A DNA stretch of 64,000 bases from Physcia stellaris (Eukaryota; Ascomycota; Lecanoromycetes; Caliciales; Physciaceae): the NCBI GenBank assembly GCA_018902385.1, contig JABSSW010000022.1, forward strand, positions 248,001-312,000. Direction: 5' to 3'. Made by a program: the position numbers and the translations under genes. Below are positions 35,777-50,176 of this stretch, in pieces. Under the pieces are notes generated by a model. The model was not told where the DNA came from. It worked only from the letters and a program-made list of their open reading frames with translations, and did not search any database. The stretch's first letter is position 1; each line of letters starts with the position of its first letter.

Positions 35777-36843
35777 GACAGTCAATTGGCCAGTGCTTAA
35801 AATGTGACTTGATTGGTTTGAGCGAACGTGGTATGCAATATCGATTTGGTGATTCAATGTCAACTGGTCCTTGATCTTCACGTATTTGTTGAGTGAACGA
35901 GCCTGGTCGCAGATGGTGGAGATTATTGACGTGTTCAAGAGTGTTGTCGCCGCCAGGCGTTTTGGTCTGGGGCGGAGTCCAGTAATAATCCATGCTTACT
36001 GTATTGCTACCTTACAAATAACACGGCACAATCTACTACGGGGACGATTGGAAAAGAACCACAGCGAAACACTGCACTGATGATAGCGATGTGGTTGTAT
36101 AAATTCGCTACCAGAAGCAGATCAGGGCGAACCAGGGGTCTTTTCCTTTGGATTTAGGTATGCAAAACAAGGTTCGATGCATATTCGATTTCGGCGAATT
36201 AGATGACAGGCCTCGAAAAAGGCTCAATCGCATTCTGCAGGAACCTCTCGGAACTAGACCACATTCGATAGAGGGACCGTTAGAACAGCACATACATGTA
36301 CCGTACGTGGAGCGTATTACTGCTCGACAATCAACGACACCCGTCCCGCCTTCAAGGCCACTCTAATCTCTATCTGGGGACCGGGTCAGGTGAAGAGTGT
36401 CGAGAGTGACGGACGAGGTTGAGCGAATGAAGTGGCCTGGCTAAGTCTTGGCATATTCCCAAAGACACAAAAACCCTGTTCCAGACTCCAGGACCTACCT
36501 AGTTCATGCCCGAATTGATCAAGATCCGTCGCGAAGAAATACTTCCTTCCTACTCTTGCTTTTCCCCTCCCGTCTGCGGCTTCAAACCTTCACTTTACAC
36601 ATCTGACTAGTGTTCCTTCTGTTCCTGCTCCACGGTCGCGGGCCGCACCACTCGCACACTCTCGCACACGCCCAGCCACGTACGACCGCACAGCTATCAA
36701 ACAGTCGAGTGTACCTCATCTATGCGACATAGTTCGCACTCAACCATCAAAACGGAGTCACCCTGCCGAACTTCTTATGCTGGCGTCGCCGCAGGCGACA
36801 GGCCAGTGGCGAAAGATTGCTTGCGGAATCCGCTGATAACGAT
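35777..36843. promoter_or_regulatory. Divergent intergenic region
   Basis: 1,067 bp hold the promoters of the epimerase gene (-) and the gene at 36844 (+). The last 300 bp are CT/CA-rich. Short frames here (for example 36148-36366) have no support. Confidence 0.5.
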
Positions 36844-39438
36844 ATGATTTGGCCTTTTGGCCGAAAATCGAAGAAGAAAAGCGTTCGCGGCGACGCTCAA
36901 ACCATGCCCCCGACGAGAAACATACCCCTGGATGTGGCGCTGAGTGGCCCGGGCCACCAGACGCCAGACACCAATGCATCGACACTTGGGAGGAGACCCA
37001 GTCGCAAAGAGAGTAGACTCCGACCACGTAGCACTTCCCGGAAGCTCATGAGAAGAAGAGATTCGGAGAAGCCCGAGGAGCATCTTCCCAGCGCGCCTCC
37101 GATACCGCCCAAAAGTGCGAAGCGCACCGCCCTGAATGAAAAGGTCAATCTGCCGGCTGCAGATCTGCGAGCAGACCAACAGGAATTGAAGAAAGCCCCA
37201 GCCAGCCGTGGTGATGTCCCTTCATACTACTTCCAGAATCCCATGTCGACTTCCAGCCTTCAACCTGAGAAATTTACTGCCACCCCAATCCAGCCAACAC
37301 TTCGTGGCAAACGTAGCGCGAATGAAACTAACCTTCCCAGGCGAAAGTCTAGCAAAAGAAAGGCCGATGACCGCGTCCGTGAGCGAGAGATCAAATCAAT
37401 GAGCTCGTCCGTACCCAAGCGACCCCTTTCCAATACTAATGGAATTCTTGCTCGCGACACCAAGCAAATACCGGGGGGTCTCAATCGAAACCTTGAACGT
37501 CCTGTTTCTGATGTTTCGATACCTCTACCTGAATCAATACACTCAGCGACCTCGGTCGTATCGGATCAACATGGCTTCAAAGTTAGTGCGTTCGATGTAC
37601 TGTCACCTCGACCGACAATACGTTATTCTTCAAATCCGAGGCTCAATAACGGTTCCGGCAGCGTTGCTCATTCTCGCCATTCTACTCGAAAGGAGAAACA
37701 GCCTGTGATACCTGAAGAGACGGTCAACTCGAAAAAGAGAATAGCTGAACTGGCAGATGAAATGGATACCACTAGCATAAGAGAGTTGATGGAGCGCGAT
37801 CGACGGCGGAAAGACAAGCTTCGAAAGTCCGAGCAGGAAAAGCTACAACGGCGACTCCAGCGCAAGGCCGACAAACAGCGGGCTGAAGAGGGTGAAACTA
37901 CACATTGGGATGCTGAGGATGGGTTGGGAATCTCACAAACGTATGCTTCACAACCCGAAACAAGTCGTGAACAGCAGACCGAGACTCCCGAATCTTGGCT
38001 ACACGATCCGTCTCGGGAACAAATAAATAGAAATCCATTTGGTGAACCGGAAAATGCTGGAGGCACGACCCATTTAGAAGAGCCTACGCCTACCGATTAC
38101 GCGGAAGAGCCAGTCCTCGAGACGGCTAAAGCTGTACGTCTTTCTACCGCTAGTATGTCACCTCCTGCATCTCCAACGTTGCCCTTGCAAGCTCCGCCAA
38201 GTATGTCACATCTTGCCGAATTGGCATCACGGAGCACTCCAAGTATTCCAGAGCAAGGAGAGCCTGACAGAAGAGGCTCCGACACAAGTGCAAGGCTTGC
38301 GAGTAATTGGACCGCAATTTTCAAACGTAGTGGTACTCGGGCGAAACGAAGCTCTGCAGATCGTGCTCGTACGCCTTCCGAATTTTCAAATACTTCTAGG
38401 GACTCTTTGCCTAGACAAATGCCCCCATCAGTATTTGCTAGGATCCCGCAAGCTAGATCTGGTGCTTCTATCCGGACACAATCTAGGTTTCGAGAGGACT
38501 TACCGGAGCTACCAATATCACCATCGGAATCGCGTGTCCAATCCCCTGATCTATCAAATCAGACCCCGATTCCTGACCAGGAACCAATGCCATCACCAGG
38601 TATACCAGTGGGGCCTGATCAACGGCTGTCAGACATACATCCTGCTTTCCGCGACGAAGTTGCACTGAGTCGACACCAATCTATACGGTCTCAACGTTCT
38701 CCAGAGCCCTCATCCAGTGCAGTCGTTCCGCAGTCACTGGCATCTGTTGACTCGGAAGGGTCGTGGCTGACTGGGCGACCAGTCAAGAGGCTGTCGCAAC
38801 CGCAATCGAACCCGCTGCGCGAAAGTGCAGGCTCTTTGCAGAGACAATTGCAAGAATTGGAAGAACCAGAACAAGAATCGGGCAATGTTGTGGAAGAAGC
38901 CGGATCGGTGAACCGACTCAACCTTGGTTCAGAGCCAAGCAGCATCCCTGAGCGCTCGACTGCACATCGACGTATACTTGACACAGATTTTGCGGATGAC
39001 AGCGATGATGACAGCGCTCTTCAATCCCAACCAACAGGCATAGCTCAGGAAGAAGGCAAATGGCATGGTGCTGTTGGCCGACATCCTACCATCATCCGCC
39101 AAGGGGCAGGGGCAAGGGCTCGGTCACGTGAGGGACTATTGAATGAGTTCCAAGCTGGCGATGAGTCTGTGGAGTCATCGCCCGTGTCACCCGAAGGGGA
39201 TTCCCCAGTTGCCCAGGCTGGTACGGAGGGATCATTCATTCAAAACGCAACTAGTGTTGACTTGGGCAAAGGCCATGTTCGTCATATCAGTGCCGGGAGT
39301 GCACGTTTGTTGAATTTGCCAGCACGAACGTCGACAGACATGAAACGATTGAGCGGGTCTTCCGGCGAACGAAGCCCCTTGCCATCACCACGACGTAGCC
39401 CGATGCTCGAGAGCCACCCCAGCGATGTGGACGAATGA
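36844..39438 (+). CDS. Large disordered basic protein, unknown (864 aa)
   Basis: Single exon from ATG 36844 (MIWPFGRKSKKKSVRGD). The N-terminus is basic (LGRRPSRKESRLRPRSTSRK), with a YYFQN phrase near residue 128. Around residue 305-365 is a strongly charged helix, RIAELADEMDTTSIRELMER, then DRRRKDKLRKSEQEKLQRRL, likely a coiled coil. The rest is Ser/Pro/Gln-rich and probably unstructured, with many SP/TP sites. I recognise no domain and cannot assign a function. The in-frame TTG upstream (36817) is not a likely start. Confidence 0.78.
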   Translation: MIWPFGRKSKKKSVRGDAQTMPPTRNIPLDVALSGPGHQTPDTNASTLGRRPSRKESRLRPRSTSRKLMRRRDSEKPEEHLPSAPPIPPKSAKRTALNEKVNLPAADLRADQQELKKAPASRGDVPSYYFQNPMSTSSLQPEKFTATPIQPTLRGKRSANETNLPRRKSSKRKADDRVREREIKSMSSSVPKRPLSNTNGILARDTKQIPGGLNRNLERPVSDVSIPLPESIHSATSVVSDQHGFKVSAFDVLSPRPTIRYSSNPRLNNGSGSVAHSRHSTRKEKQPVIPEETVNSKKRIAELADEMDTTSIRELMERDRRRKDKLRKSEQEKLQRRLQRKADKQRAEEGETTHWDAEDGLGISQTYASQPETSREQQTETPESWLHDPSREQINRNPFGEPENAGGTTHLEEPTPTDYAEEPVLETAKAVRLSTASMSPPASPTLPLQAPPSMSHLAELASRSTPSIPEQGEPDRRGSDTSARLASNWTAIFKRSGTRAKRSSADRARTPSEFSNTSRDSLPRQMPPSVFARIPQARSGASIRTQSRFREDLPELPISPSESRVQSPDLSNQTPIPDQEPMPSPGIPVGPDQRLSDIHPAFRDEVALSRHQSIRSQRSPEPSSSAVVPQSLASVDSEGSWLTGRPVKRLSQPQSNPLRESAGSLQRQLQELEEPEQESGNVVEEAGSVNRLNLGSEPSSIPERSTAHRRILDTDFADDSDDDSALQSQPTGIAQEEGKWHGAVGRHPTIIRQGAGARARSREGLLNEFQAGDESVESSPVSPEGDSPVAQAGTEGSFIQNATSVDLGKGHVRHISAGSARLLNLPARTSTDMKRLSGSSGERSPLPSPRRSPMLESHPSDVDE

Positions 39439-40231
39439 TACTACGGTGTCTGCAGCAGCAACGATCTATTGCGTTTGTCATACTGGATCTTACGAACATG
39501 GAGACCTTTGCGCAGCCTTTTCACTCGTTATGATACCCTTCAACTTCTTTTTACCCCGAGCAATTTATTCCGTCAGATGGACTCACCTTTTCCCGCGGTC
39601 TTTTCGATAACTTCGGTAAGTTATAGTCAGGCACTCGGATCAAACCTCGTGGCTCCTTCCGTGAGGGCGACGGCGTCTCATGCACACGAGAGGAGCACAT
39701 CAAGCTATGACTCGCTCAATGCCGCTTCTTCTTGGACTTTGTATCAGGCTGAGCGGTATACGTTTCGCGGACATATTCATTCAAACAGATGTAGTATAGC
39801 TTTAATCCAAACAGCGGGCAATCAACCGGAGGCTCTTGGGCCAGTAATTTACAAAGTCAATGGTCCTGAAGCACTCGTACATGCCCTGTGAACGCTTGCC
39901 TCCAAACTCCGACCCGACGATACTTCCTACTTGTCTGTGTACAATTGCGAAAGTAGACAAGTGTACGATAGTAGTCTTACATGTGTGTAGGAAGCAAAAT
40001 CGGCTTACCGTTCTTTTCCCGCAATCGTCACCTCCCGGCCGATGTCCCGGCTTTTGATACCGCGAGCAATTGATTTTCAATCCAGTCACGTCATGCAGTT
40101 CCATTTCTAATCCCTCGACATTGTCATGGAGTATAAATGCTCCCATCTTCCATCTCCCGTCAAGCAGATTTGACAGAGCATCACCGTCAAGTACATTGAA
40201 ATCCAACAGCCGCATCGCTGGAAATTCGGCA
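39439..40231. other. Intergenic region upstream of the oxidoreductase gene
   Basis: 793 bp. Frames at 39469-39891 (+) and 39802-40299 (-) overlap each other or the next gene and have no family resemblance. Nothing else supported. Confidence 0.45.
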
Positions 40232-41427
40232 ATGGCACCAACCACTACCAAACAATGGTCCATCCAAGGCCAGAACGGCTTCGACAGCCTGAAGTTCAAC
40301 GAAAAAGCAGAGGTCCCTAAATTGGGTGAGACTGACGTTTTGGTCCATTTCTATGCTGCCTCGCTCAACTATCGCGATTTGATAATCCCCAAGGTACACT
40401 GCTACCTCCCTCTCCCCCCATAAAGATCATAGATCATATTAAACTAATTTGGGAAGGGCAAATACCCTTTTCCAATCAAAGATGGTGTGGTCCCTGCCTC
40501 GGACGGCGCTGGCGTGGTAGAAGCCGTGGGCTCGAGAGTCACTCGCTTCAAGACCGGAGACAAGGTTCTTACCCTCTTCAATCAAAGCCATCTCGCTGGG
40601 CCGATCTCGAGAGATGACACTGAGACTGGCGTTGGAGGTGTTGTGGATGGCACATTGCGTCAGTATGGCGCCTTCAGCGAGCAAGGATTGGTGGCGATGC
40701 CCCAGTCGCTAGACTTCCTTCAAGCCAGCACTCTACCATGCGCGGCATTGACTGCGTGGAACGGCCTCTATGGGCTGGAATCGAAAGCACTGAAGCCTGG
40801 AGATACCGTGCTGACTCAAGGAACTGGCGGGGTTAGCATCTTCGCACTCCAGGTCCGTCACTCCATTTCCATTTCCTTTGTCCCAACAAGACAGCTGCTG
40901 ATTCTGTTAACCTTCAGTTTGCGAAAGCTGCTGGAGCTCGGGTGATAGCCACCACAAGCTCCGATTCGAAAGGGGAGACACTCAAGAAACTAGGAGCAGA
41001 CCATGTGATCAACTATAAGAGCGACCCAGACTGGGGCTCCACTGCCAAAAAGCTATCCCCACACGGCCATGGCGTGAATCACGTGCTCGAGGTTGCGGGA
41101 CCTGCAAGTATGAAGCAAAGTCTTGCCGCCATCATCCCTGAGGGTGTTATCAGCATTATTGGCTTCTTGGGTGGCATGAGCAAGGATCAGCCTTCATTCC
41201 TAGATTGTCTCAGTAACATCTGTACTGTGAGGGGTGTATTGGTCGGAAGCAGGCAACAATTTGAGGCAATGAACGAAGCCATCGATGCCAATGGTATCAA
41301 ACCTGTCGTTGATGAGAAGGTCTTTGCGCTTGAGGACCTCAAAGATGCTTATCAGTACATGTGGGATCAGAAACATTTCGGTAAGTTGACGATCAAAATC
41401 GATGGAGGCGGACAGTCGAAATTATAG
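40232..41427 (+). CDS. Zinc-type alcohol dehydrogenase-like MDR oxidoreductase
   Basis: The model is join(40232..40393, 40457..40852, 40918..41427), 355 aa. Introns are 63 bp (branch CTAAT, acceptor AAG) and 65 bp (branch GTTAACC, acceptor CAG). Motifs are SLNYRDLIIPK, FPIKDGVVPASDGAGVVEAV and TLPCAALTAWNGL. Cofactor binding is TQGTGGVSIFALQFAKAAGA, followed by LGADHVINYK. It lacks the cluster of Cys zinc ligands of classical ADHs, so it belongs with the quinone-oxidoreductase-like, NADPH-type MDRs. Substrate unknown. The start at 40232 gives the usual N-terminus; an in-frame extension to 40070 is not needed. Confidence 0.9.
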
Positions 41428-44165
41428 CGGTCTGTGGATGTATGTGGGATCCTTCTTCACTCCTTACAGAAGGCTGAAAAATAGATGAATCACAATCGAA
41501 AAACAAAACGATAGTATCAAGCAGCCTTTACTATCTCTAATTGAAAAGTTGTTAGTTCAACCGTTTTCATGCCTTCTATCTGGAAGGAAGGAGGAACCCG
41601 CTAACATACTCGTGATCTCATCCAAGCAAGCTCAAAGACACTTCCCTCACGACAAAGCACCGACGACAAAACACCCCAGACAAGGCGAACCTCCCATTAA
41701 ATCTTGAACCTAGCCATACGCAACCAAGGCCTCATGCGTGCTTCTGAAACTCTGACCCATGGTATTTCGTAGCTCCTTATGTATACTATTCATCGGGGCC
41801 CCTGCGCAAAACGCATCTGACATACGTCCTCGCACGTGGCTATAAGCCCAGTCCCGGAAGGCCGGAATGTACAAATCGCAGGTTTCTGTGCTAACAGAAT
41901 CAGTATCTAAGTTTCGGGTTTGCGAATGTGCTTGACCCGGCAGCGAGTGGATGGCAGAGCTGTGCTTGAAACGAGCAGGATCGCTAGATCTACGGAATCG
42001 GCTTGCTCACATTCCTACCCGTTCCTGCAGGTATGACACCAACTTAGGACCCAACCAGAAAAGAACCCTTGGAGGTTCTACCAAATGACCACAGAACTTT
42101 ATATCTATTGCACATTTCGAGAGGATCGCGTTGATCTTTCAAAGCAGGCCGGTGGCGTTAAACCTTCTTTTCCCAATAACGTGTGATTCACATGGCCAAA
42201 CAGAAAGCTAATTGATTTGACTTTTCGTTCGTTGATAGCGATTGATGCAAGTGAGAGCTTGAAAAAGTACTTAAGAGATTCTTCCCTCCTTGCTTTCTTG
42301 AATTTGAGCTTCAGGAATGGGGACTCGGATCTTGTAACTAGTATTTTTAATATTATTGCAAGTGGATTGGGACTGGGAACTGAGGACCGGGAAAAAGGGA
42401 AGAGGAACTAGCAAAGGAGAGAGGGAGGAGGAGAATGAGAGAAATGGGGAGGATGAGGAATAGGGGAGCAGAATGAGAAATGGGGAGCAGAATAGGGACT
42501 GAGGGATGAGGGGAAAAAAAGGAGAGAGAGAAAGTGGGAGTGAAAGGGGAAGTAGGAGAGAGAGGTTGAGAACGGGAGAGATAAGGAGAATGAGGGATGG
42601 GGAAGAGAGATGGGGGATGGGAGGATGCGGGAGGGAGAGTGGGAGAGTCCGGAGGGAGGGTAGGAGGGACAGGGAGTGGAAGAGGCTTACTATGAGAAGG
42701 CCTGATGGTTAGGCGACGCTATTCTAGAGTTGGAAGAGCCTCTATCGTCTTCTAAGCAGACCGGGGTGGAGATTTCTGTGAAGTGGCATCTGGCTTTGAC
42801 ATCTCGTCGGTGATCCAGGGCACACTTGCTTGGATTTGCCGGATGTGGGATTTCCCATCATCGGTGAGAAAGTAATTATCAAACTTTGTCTTTACAGACA
42901 GCCATTCATCATTCGATCACGAGCACAAGAGGACTGTAAGATGGCACATCATGGAGATCACTAGAATCGACCGTAGTCAGATACGGAGTTTCCAGGTTGA
43001 TAGGGCAAATTCCGTTCGCTACTGGTTCGAAGATATGCTTTTCACTTGCGGTGCTTTTGGCTAGTTCCGGAACGCTTGCTAGTGATTTGGTTTCAGGGTC
43101 AATCGAAATTGTTCCAAAGATACTTTCGTATGCATCGTGTAAATGAAGCTGCTTGATGTACCAAATGACAAGCTGTTGACAGCGCTCTGAGCCTCTGTGA
43201 CACTAGAGGTAATTCTATGCATACAACTAGCGGTAGCAGAAACGACTTGAAGGAATCTGGTTTGTATCGGAGAATCTAAAGTCTAAGTACGCAGTACGTA
43301 CTCTGTACGGAGATCTGCAGGATATCTCCAGATATGGCTTGGCATTTTAAGCGCGACACGGCGCCAAAGCGCGTCTCCGCGTTTGGCAGGGATATGTGAA
43401 TAAACAAAGGAACTTCACCTGCGAACAATCCGTGGTAATGCTCCGGAAGCAGTGATTCGAAACCACATAAATCGTTCCCCGACAATCTCTACTTGCATGT
43501 ATCCTACGCTGTGTCGAACAAAGAAAGGAACTCTAAATGCCTTATATCCTAGAGCCTGTTGTCGTCGCCGCGACAAGCAGGCATACGGCACTGCGAGGAC
43601 TTCCTCAACACCACGCTGAAAATAGCGCGACACGGATTGACATTCATTTGGGAGGGTGATCGGGACAATAGAAACGAAAAGAACTTTGGGTCACAGCACA
43701 GAAGATTGAACAATAGAAGTTTTATAAGGTTTCACTGATACAGACTGTGCGGCGACATTCACCGTTGAACGTGGGACAACACAATCGCAACGCATTGAGT
43801 TGATTGATATTGTAGGTCCTCATTCACTTCGTCTTTAGCGCTCTATTGTCCTTACTCTCTATTGTCTACATACTGGCGCTACTGTAGTTTCCCCACAACT
43901 TATAAATCCAACTTCCCTCCGCAACTCCTTTCCTCCAAACTTATTTTTCATACGGATCTCTAAGACGTTTATATCAATCTTACAACCACTTACACCTAAT
44001 TAGCTTTCAGAGAATCACTGTTCGATCGTACTTCTTGTAAAGAAACTCAATTCAGCTCGACCACTTACGTTACCACCATTACCAAGCTTCTGGCAAGCTT
44101 CCGCCCAAAAAATCCCCTTCCAAACAACCCTCTTCAATTATCACATCCAATCAACAACAGACAAA
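41428..44165. other. 2.7-kb gene-poor region
   Basis: The longest gene-free stretch outside the repeats. It contains a purine-only-like tract (42412-42690), a short CGTACTCTGTACGGAG-type palindrome at about 43,296-43,311, and GCGCGACACGG twice (about 43,351 and 43,624). Small open frames here have no support. Confidence 0.5.
42412..42690 (+). repeat. GA-rich low-complexity tract
   Basis: About 280 bp made almost wholly of G and A on the plus strand (units like GGAGGAG, GAGAAATGGGG, GAGAGAG). It opens frames by composition only. Such polypurine tracts can form triplex DNA and cause assembly errors. Confidence 0.85.
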
Positions 44166-45652
44166 ATGTCAAACTACGGCGAACGTGCAACACGCTCGAA
44201 GACTCGTGCAGCATCGACTGTACCTGCAACTCCTTCACACAAAGCTACCAGCAAGGCCGGCAGCAGGGCCGGTAGCAAGAAAGGTGGCAGCATCGCCGAC
44301 CGCAACGACGTCACTGCTCGTCCTCAGGACACCTACGGCTCAAAAGCCCCTGATACCACCGCCACTCAAATCCGTCACCGAGCAACTTTGCAGACTATTG
44401 GCTCTGCATTCAATGACGCAGTGGGCCCCGAGGCTTCCAATTTTGTGCCTGCTATCAACTTACCTCAACCCTTGAATCCGATTGGAGAAGATCCCAACCA
44501 ACAATTCCAGCAATTCCAGCCAATGCGCCAAGCGCACGACACTACGGGACTTGATCCTGCACACGTTGACCTTGACGGTGCTACCGTGCGTCACATTCCT
44601 ATCGAGCCTATCACGGAGAATCAAAACCACGGACAACAGACCCCTGCCGAAAGTGATCATGAGTCGGACAGGTCAAGCGTTGGGCTTGGTCATATCCTTA
44701 GAAAATACGGGGTTGTGGATTATCTGATGAGTTTGTTTCTCCTTGCCTGCGTAGCCACTCTGGTCTATCATGGATCAAGGTCTGGTGCGAACCAGTTTCT
44801 CTCCAGTGACATTGGAGAGAAAGTCAAATCGATTGCCGCGGACTATGATTACCTCGGAGGAAAAGTCGATTCCATTGCCTCAAATTATGAGTTGCTCGAC
44901 CAGCGACTTGAAAATTTCGACAGCTCTATTCGTCATGAGCTGGCTAATCTCGAACAACGGATCCTTGAGCTGTCCAACGAACAAGAGATCTCCGCCACTG
45001 AAGCAAAGTATAAGATGGACTGGTTCGACCCACGCAATGATGCCGTGACGGTTCCAAAATACACATCCCCTGAAAAGATGCGTGAAGTTGATGGCTGGAT
45101 GGGACTTTTCACGAAGAAGGTTCCATTCTCGTAAGTCTCTCCCCTTTCACCTCATCGTTCCCATGTGATTTCGACTAAACTCTCTCTAGCGCTACTCCCA
45201 AGGTCATCGGCCCCTTCGCCGACGTCAAGAAGATGTGGTGCGCTCCATCAGAAGAAGGCAAAGCCCAGGTCACCGTCCTCCTCCCAAAGCAGATAGTTCC
45301 TCGAGTCTTAGTCGTGGAGCAAACCCACACCATGGACCAAACAATCAACCACGAGACCTACCCCAAGCAAATTGAGCTCTGGGCACGTGTTCCCAAAGGC
45401 ACTGAGCCTAACTACGATTATGCCCCCGATGAAGACCAAGGCAAAGAACTCGCCGCCGCGCAAGCCCTGCCCGACGATTTCGTGCTCATTGGACGCTGGG
45501 ATTACAAGCTTCATAAAAACCTCGCCAAGCAATCTTTCAATGTCCCTGCCGCAGTGGTTACTGACCTAGTCTCCGTGCGTGTGAACTCGAATTGGGGCGA
45601 TGCGGAGCAGACTTGCCTCCACAAGCTGCAGCTCTTTGGTGAATCCTTCTGA
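44166..45652 (+). CDS. SUN-domain nuclear envelope protein
   Basis: The model is join(44166..45130, 45190..45652), 475 aa; the 59-bp intron has branch GACTAAAC. SUN proteins span the inner nuclear membrane and hold KASH proteins across the lumen. The N-terminus is basic and Ser/Thr-rich, suiting the nucleoplasm. One membrane helix (VVDYLMSLFLLACVATLVYH) lies near residues 180-200. A coiled-coil region follows (DQRLENFDSSIRHELANLEQ). The C-terminal 130 residues form the SUN-like domain: MWCAPSEEGKAQVTVLLPKQ, IVPRVLVVEQTH and YPKQIELWARVPKG, with RVNSNWGDAEQTCLHKLQLF at the end. It probably serves spindle-pole or telomere attachment as in other ascomycetes (inference). Confidence 0.88.
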
Positions 45653-46080
45653 AGAGCATTGGCGGAAACGGCGTCTTCTTGATGAAGTTATGGCAATTGT
45701 TTGGCCGGTGTTTTATCCTTGCGTTTAGCGAATGCATGAAATTGGAGTTTTTGTTTGGCGAATGGTCTGGATACCCCCATGTACTTCGCGAGGTTTGAGC
45801 AATTGCTTAACGATGGTCATGTAAAACGAGATGTTGCTCTACACCCGTTATGTAGAGTCATGGCCTTGTTCAACAGTCTCCATGTCCCAGGAAATGCTTT
45901 TACCGTGAAAGATTGCTCTTCCGGGGTATCAATCGTGAAGCCAGTCTATAGCAAGCGTGGAAACTTCCATTCTCGCTTCTGAACAGGTCAGAGAAGTCTT
46001 CATAAGAATGCAGCAAGAAGATAAATCAATACAAGAGTTGCAAAAATCGCTAAAACCCCATACCCACCTCCCTTCCAATT
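45653..46080. other. Convergent 3' intergenic region
   Basis: 428 bp between the SUN gene (+) and cdc5 (-). A 75-codon frame (45755-45982) has no support. Confidence 0.45.
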
Positions 46081-48552
<2,472 letters not shown>

Positions 48553-48879
48553 CTTGACTTTTGTCGGATTGCGATGCTCGTCCTCGTATCTGCAGTAATT
48601 GGATATTTATGCGGCTGAGTCGCAATTAAAAGCCTTGCTCCGTTGAGGTCATCCAAGCGATCAACAGAAAGATATCGTGCATAAAGTAGTAATTAATCCT
48701 ATCAATTTTCGGGCTCTGAGGTGTATTTCTGGGCTTGCGATAATTGAGGGTTAGGGTTATTTTGTTTGTGCAAGGCCACATGGGCGATGCTCAAGCATCA
48801 CGTCACTTAATCCAAGGCCGACATAAACCTTTACTAGTCTCTTAATCCTCATCATGAAAATGCCGCCTTCGAATTCCAT
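48553..48879. promoter_or_regulatory. Divergent promoter (cdc5 / small mitochondrial-type gene)
   Basis: 327 bp between two divergent starts. No specific site that I can support. Confidence 0.45.
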
Positions 48880-49272
48880 ATGTCTACCAAGATGATACGT
48901 CAGGCCTCATCCTCCGCACGCCTAGTGAGCAAGAACATAGCTCGGTCACAGAGCGCACGACTCGCGTCGACCACCTCGAGCAACTCATCAACGCAGGAGA
49001 AAAATACAAACGTGGGATCACCATCTCTAGATATCTGATTTTACCTTATCTGACTGGGTTAGACACCCAAAGCTATTCCTTCAACCCATGAGTCTAGCAC
49101 CGGAGGAGAACCCAAGCAAAAGAAGAAAACCATGGCAGAGATAGACGATGAATTGAGGCAAAAATTGGAAGGCATCTCTGGAGGAGGAGGCGAAGCGGGA
49201 CTTGAGCTTGAGAATGGGAAACCAGTGGCGATGAAGAGAAGCGTCAAGGAAAATATGTTTCGGCTGATATGA
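48880..49272 (+). CDS. Small protein with mitochondrial-type presequence (113 aa)
   Basis: The model is join(48880..49011, 49063..49272); the 51-bp intron has branch ATCTGACTGG. The N-terminus is rich in Arg, Ser and Ala with no acidic residues for 35 positions (MIRQASSSARLVSKNIARSQ), as in mitochondrial presequences. The second exon has KQKKKTMAEIDDELRQKLEG, then SGGGGEAGLELENGKPVAMK and RSVKENMFRLI at the end. That C-terminal pattern looks conserved among ascomycetes, but I cannot name the protein. An alternative ATG is at 48892. It is convergent with the NECAP gene; the two stops are 26 bp apart. Confidence 0.8.
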
Positions 49273-49298
49273 GGTGAAGGAACGAAGACAATGATGCC

Positions 49299-50078
49299 TC
49301 ATTGAAATTCCCCAAATTCGCCATCGTCAAATCCCAAATCGGCTGCTGGTGGAATATTCGTTCTGCTTCTCCTCTTCTCCGAAGCAGGCGGAGGAGGTAG
49401 AGATGGCAGAGCCCCTCCGTCGCCGCCTCCCTTGTCTACAGGCGGTGGTGGAGCTATTGAAAACAAAGCTTTGTTCTCCTTTACCTCATCCCGTATAGTT
49501 TCTGGCTCCTGTTTTCGTCTTCCCTTCAGACCAATATCGACGTGGATTGTTTCTCCCTCTTTGAGGCTGAAGTCTTTCTTCACTTCTGGCTTGGGTGTGG
49601 CTGCCATTTTTCCTCGATTATGCATCGCCGCATCATCCATGTGATGCACTTTTCTTGCCTCCTGCAATGCAATTCCAAAATCAATTGCCTCACTGCGCTC
49701 CTCAAAGCCTATCCCTAGAACTGCTTTCATCCCGCCTTCTCCCACAACCCTGACAGCGAAGAAGCGTGAGCTATCAATCGCCGCTTCGACAGCTGACTGA
49801 TGGGTGTATGGCGCGGCAGCAAAGAGCTGTCCATTGGACGGGTCCTCGAGCAACACGTTCGTGCTCAGCTTCTCACCTGATCCATCAGGCAGTGGTACGG
49901 CGTCTTCAATGATACGTAGACGTGCGGTAAATATTTGGCGCTTGTTGTTGTCCGCCGTCCAGTTCGCGGCAGAATAGCCCTTGGTGGAGGTCAATGGCGG
50001 GATGTTGTAGACATGAACGGAAGATGCAACGAACAAAACACGTTGGATTGCATCGGGCGGGAGCTCTGAAGTAGACAT
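49299..50078 (-). CDS. NECAP-like adaptin-ear-binding coat-associated protein
   Basis: Single exon, 259 aa from ATG 50078 (MSTSELPPDAIQRVLFVASS). The N-terminal PHear (DUF1681) domain is clear: VYNIPPLTSTKGYSAANWTA, IFTARLRIIEDA, GQLFAAAPY, DSSRFFAVRVV and GIGFEERSEAIDFGIALQEA. NECAPs bind AP-2/AP-1 appendages and act in clathrin-coated vesicle formation. The tail is Pro-rich (SIAPPPPVDKGGGDGG; LPSLPPPPASEKRR) and ends DDGEFGEFQ, an acidic-aromatic end like the adaptor-binding motifs of the family. An LTR lies only 98 bp upstream of the start, inside its promoter region. Confidence 0.9.
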   Translation of the reverse strand: MSTSELPPDAIQRVLFVASSVHVYNIPPLTSTKGYSAANWTADNNKRQIFTARLRIIEDAVPLPDGSGEKLSTNVLLEDPSNGQLFAAAPYTHQSAVEAAIDSSRFFAVRVVGEGGMKAVLGIGFEERSEAIDFGIALQEARKVHHMDDAAMHNRGKMAATPKPEVKKDFSLKEGETIHVDIGLKGRRKQEPETIRDEVKENKALFSIAPPPPVDKGGGDGGALPSLPPPPASEKRRSRTNIPPAADLGFDDGEFGEFQ

Positions 50079-50176
50079 CGAGTCCAAAGCTATGCCACGG
50101 AGATGGTCCCGAAGACAGATATCGAGACCCCCACCTCGCCCACTTTCTGAGTGTTGGAGGGATGGAACAAGGAAAC

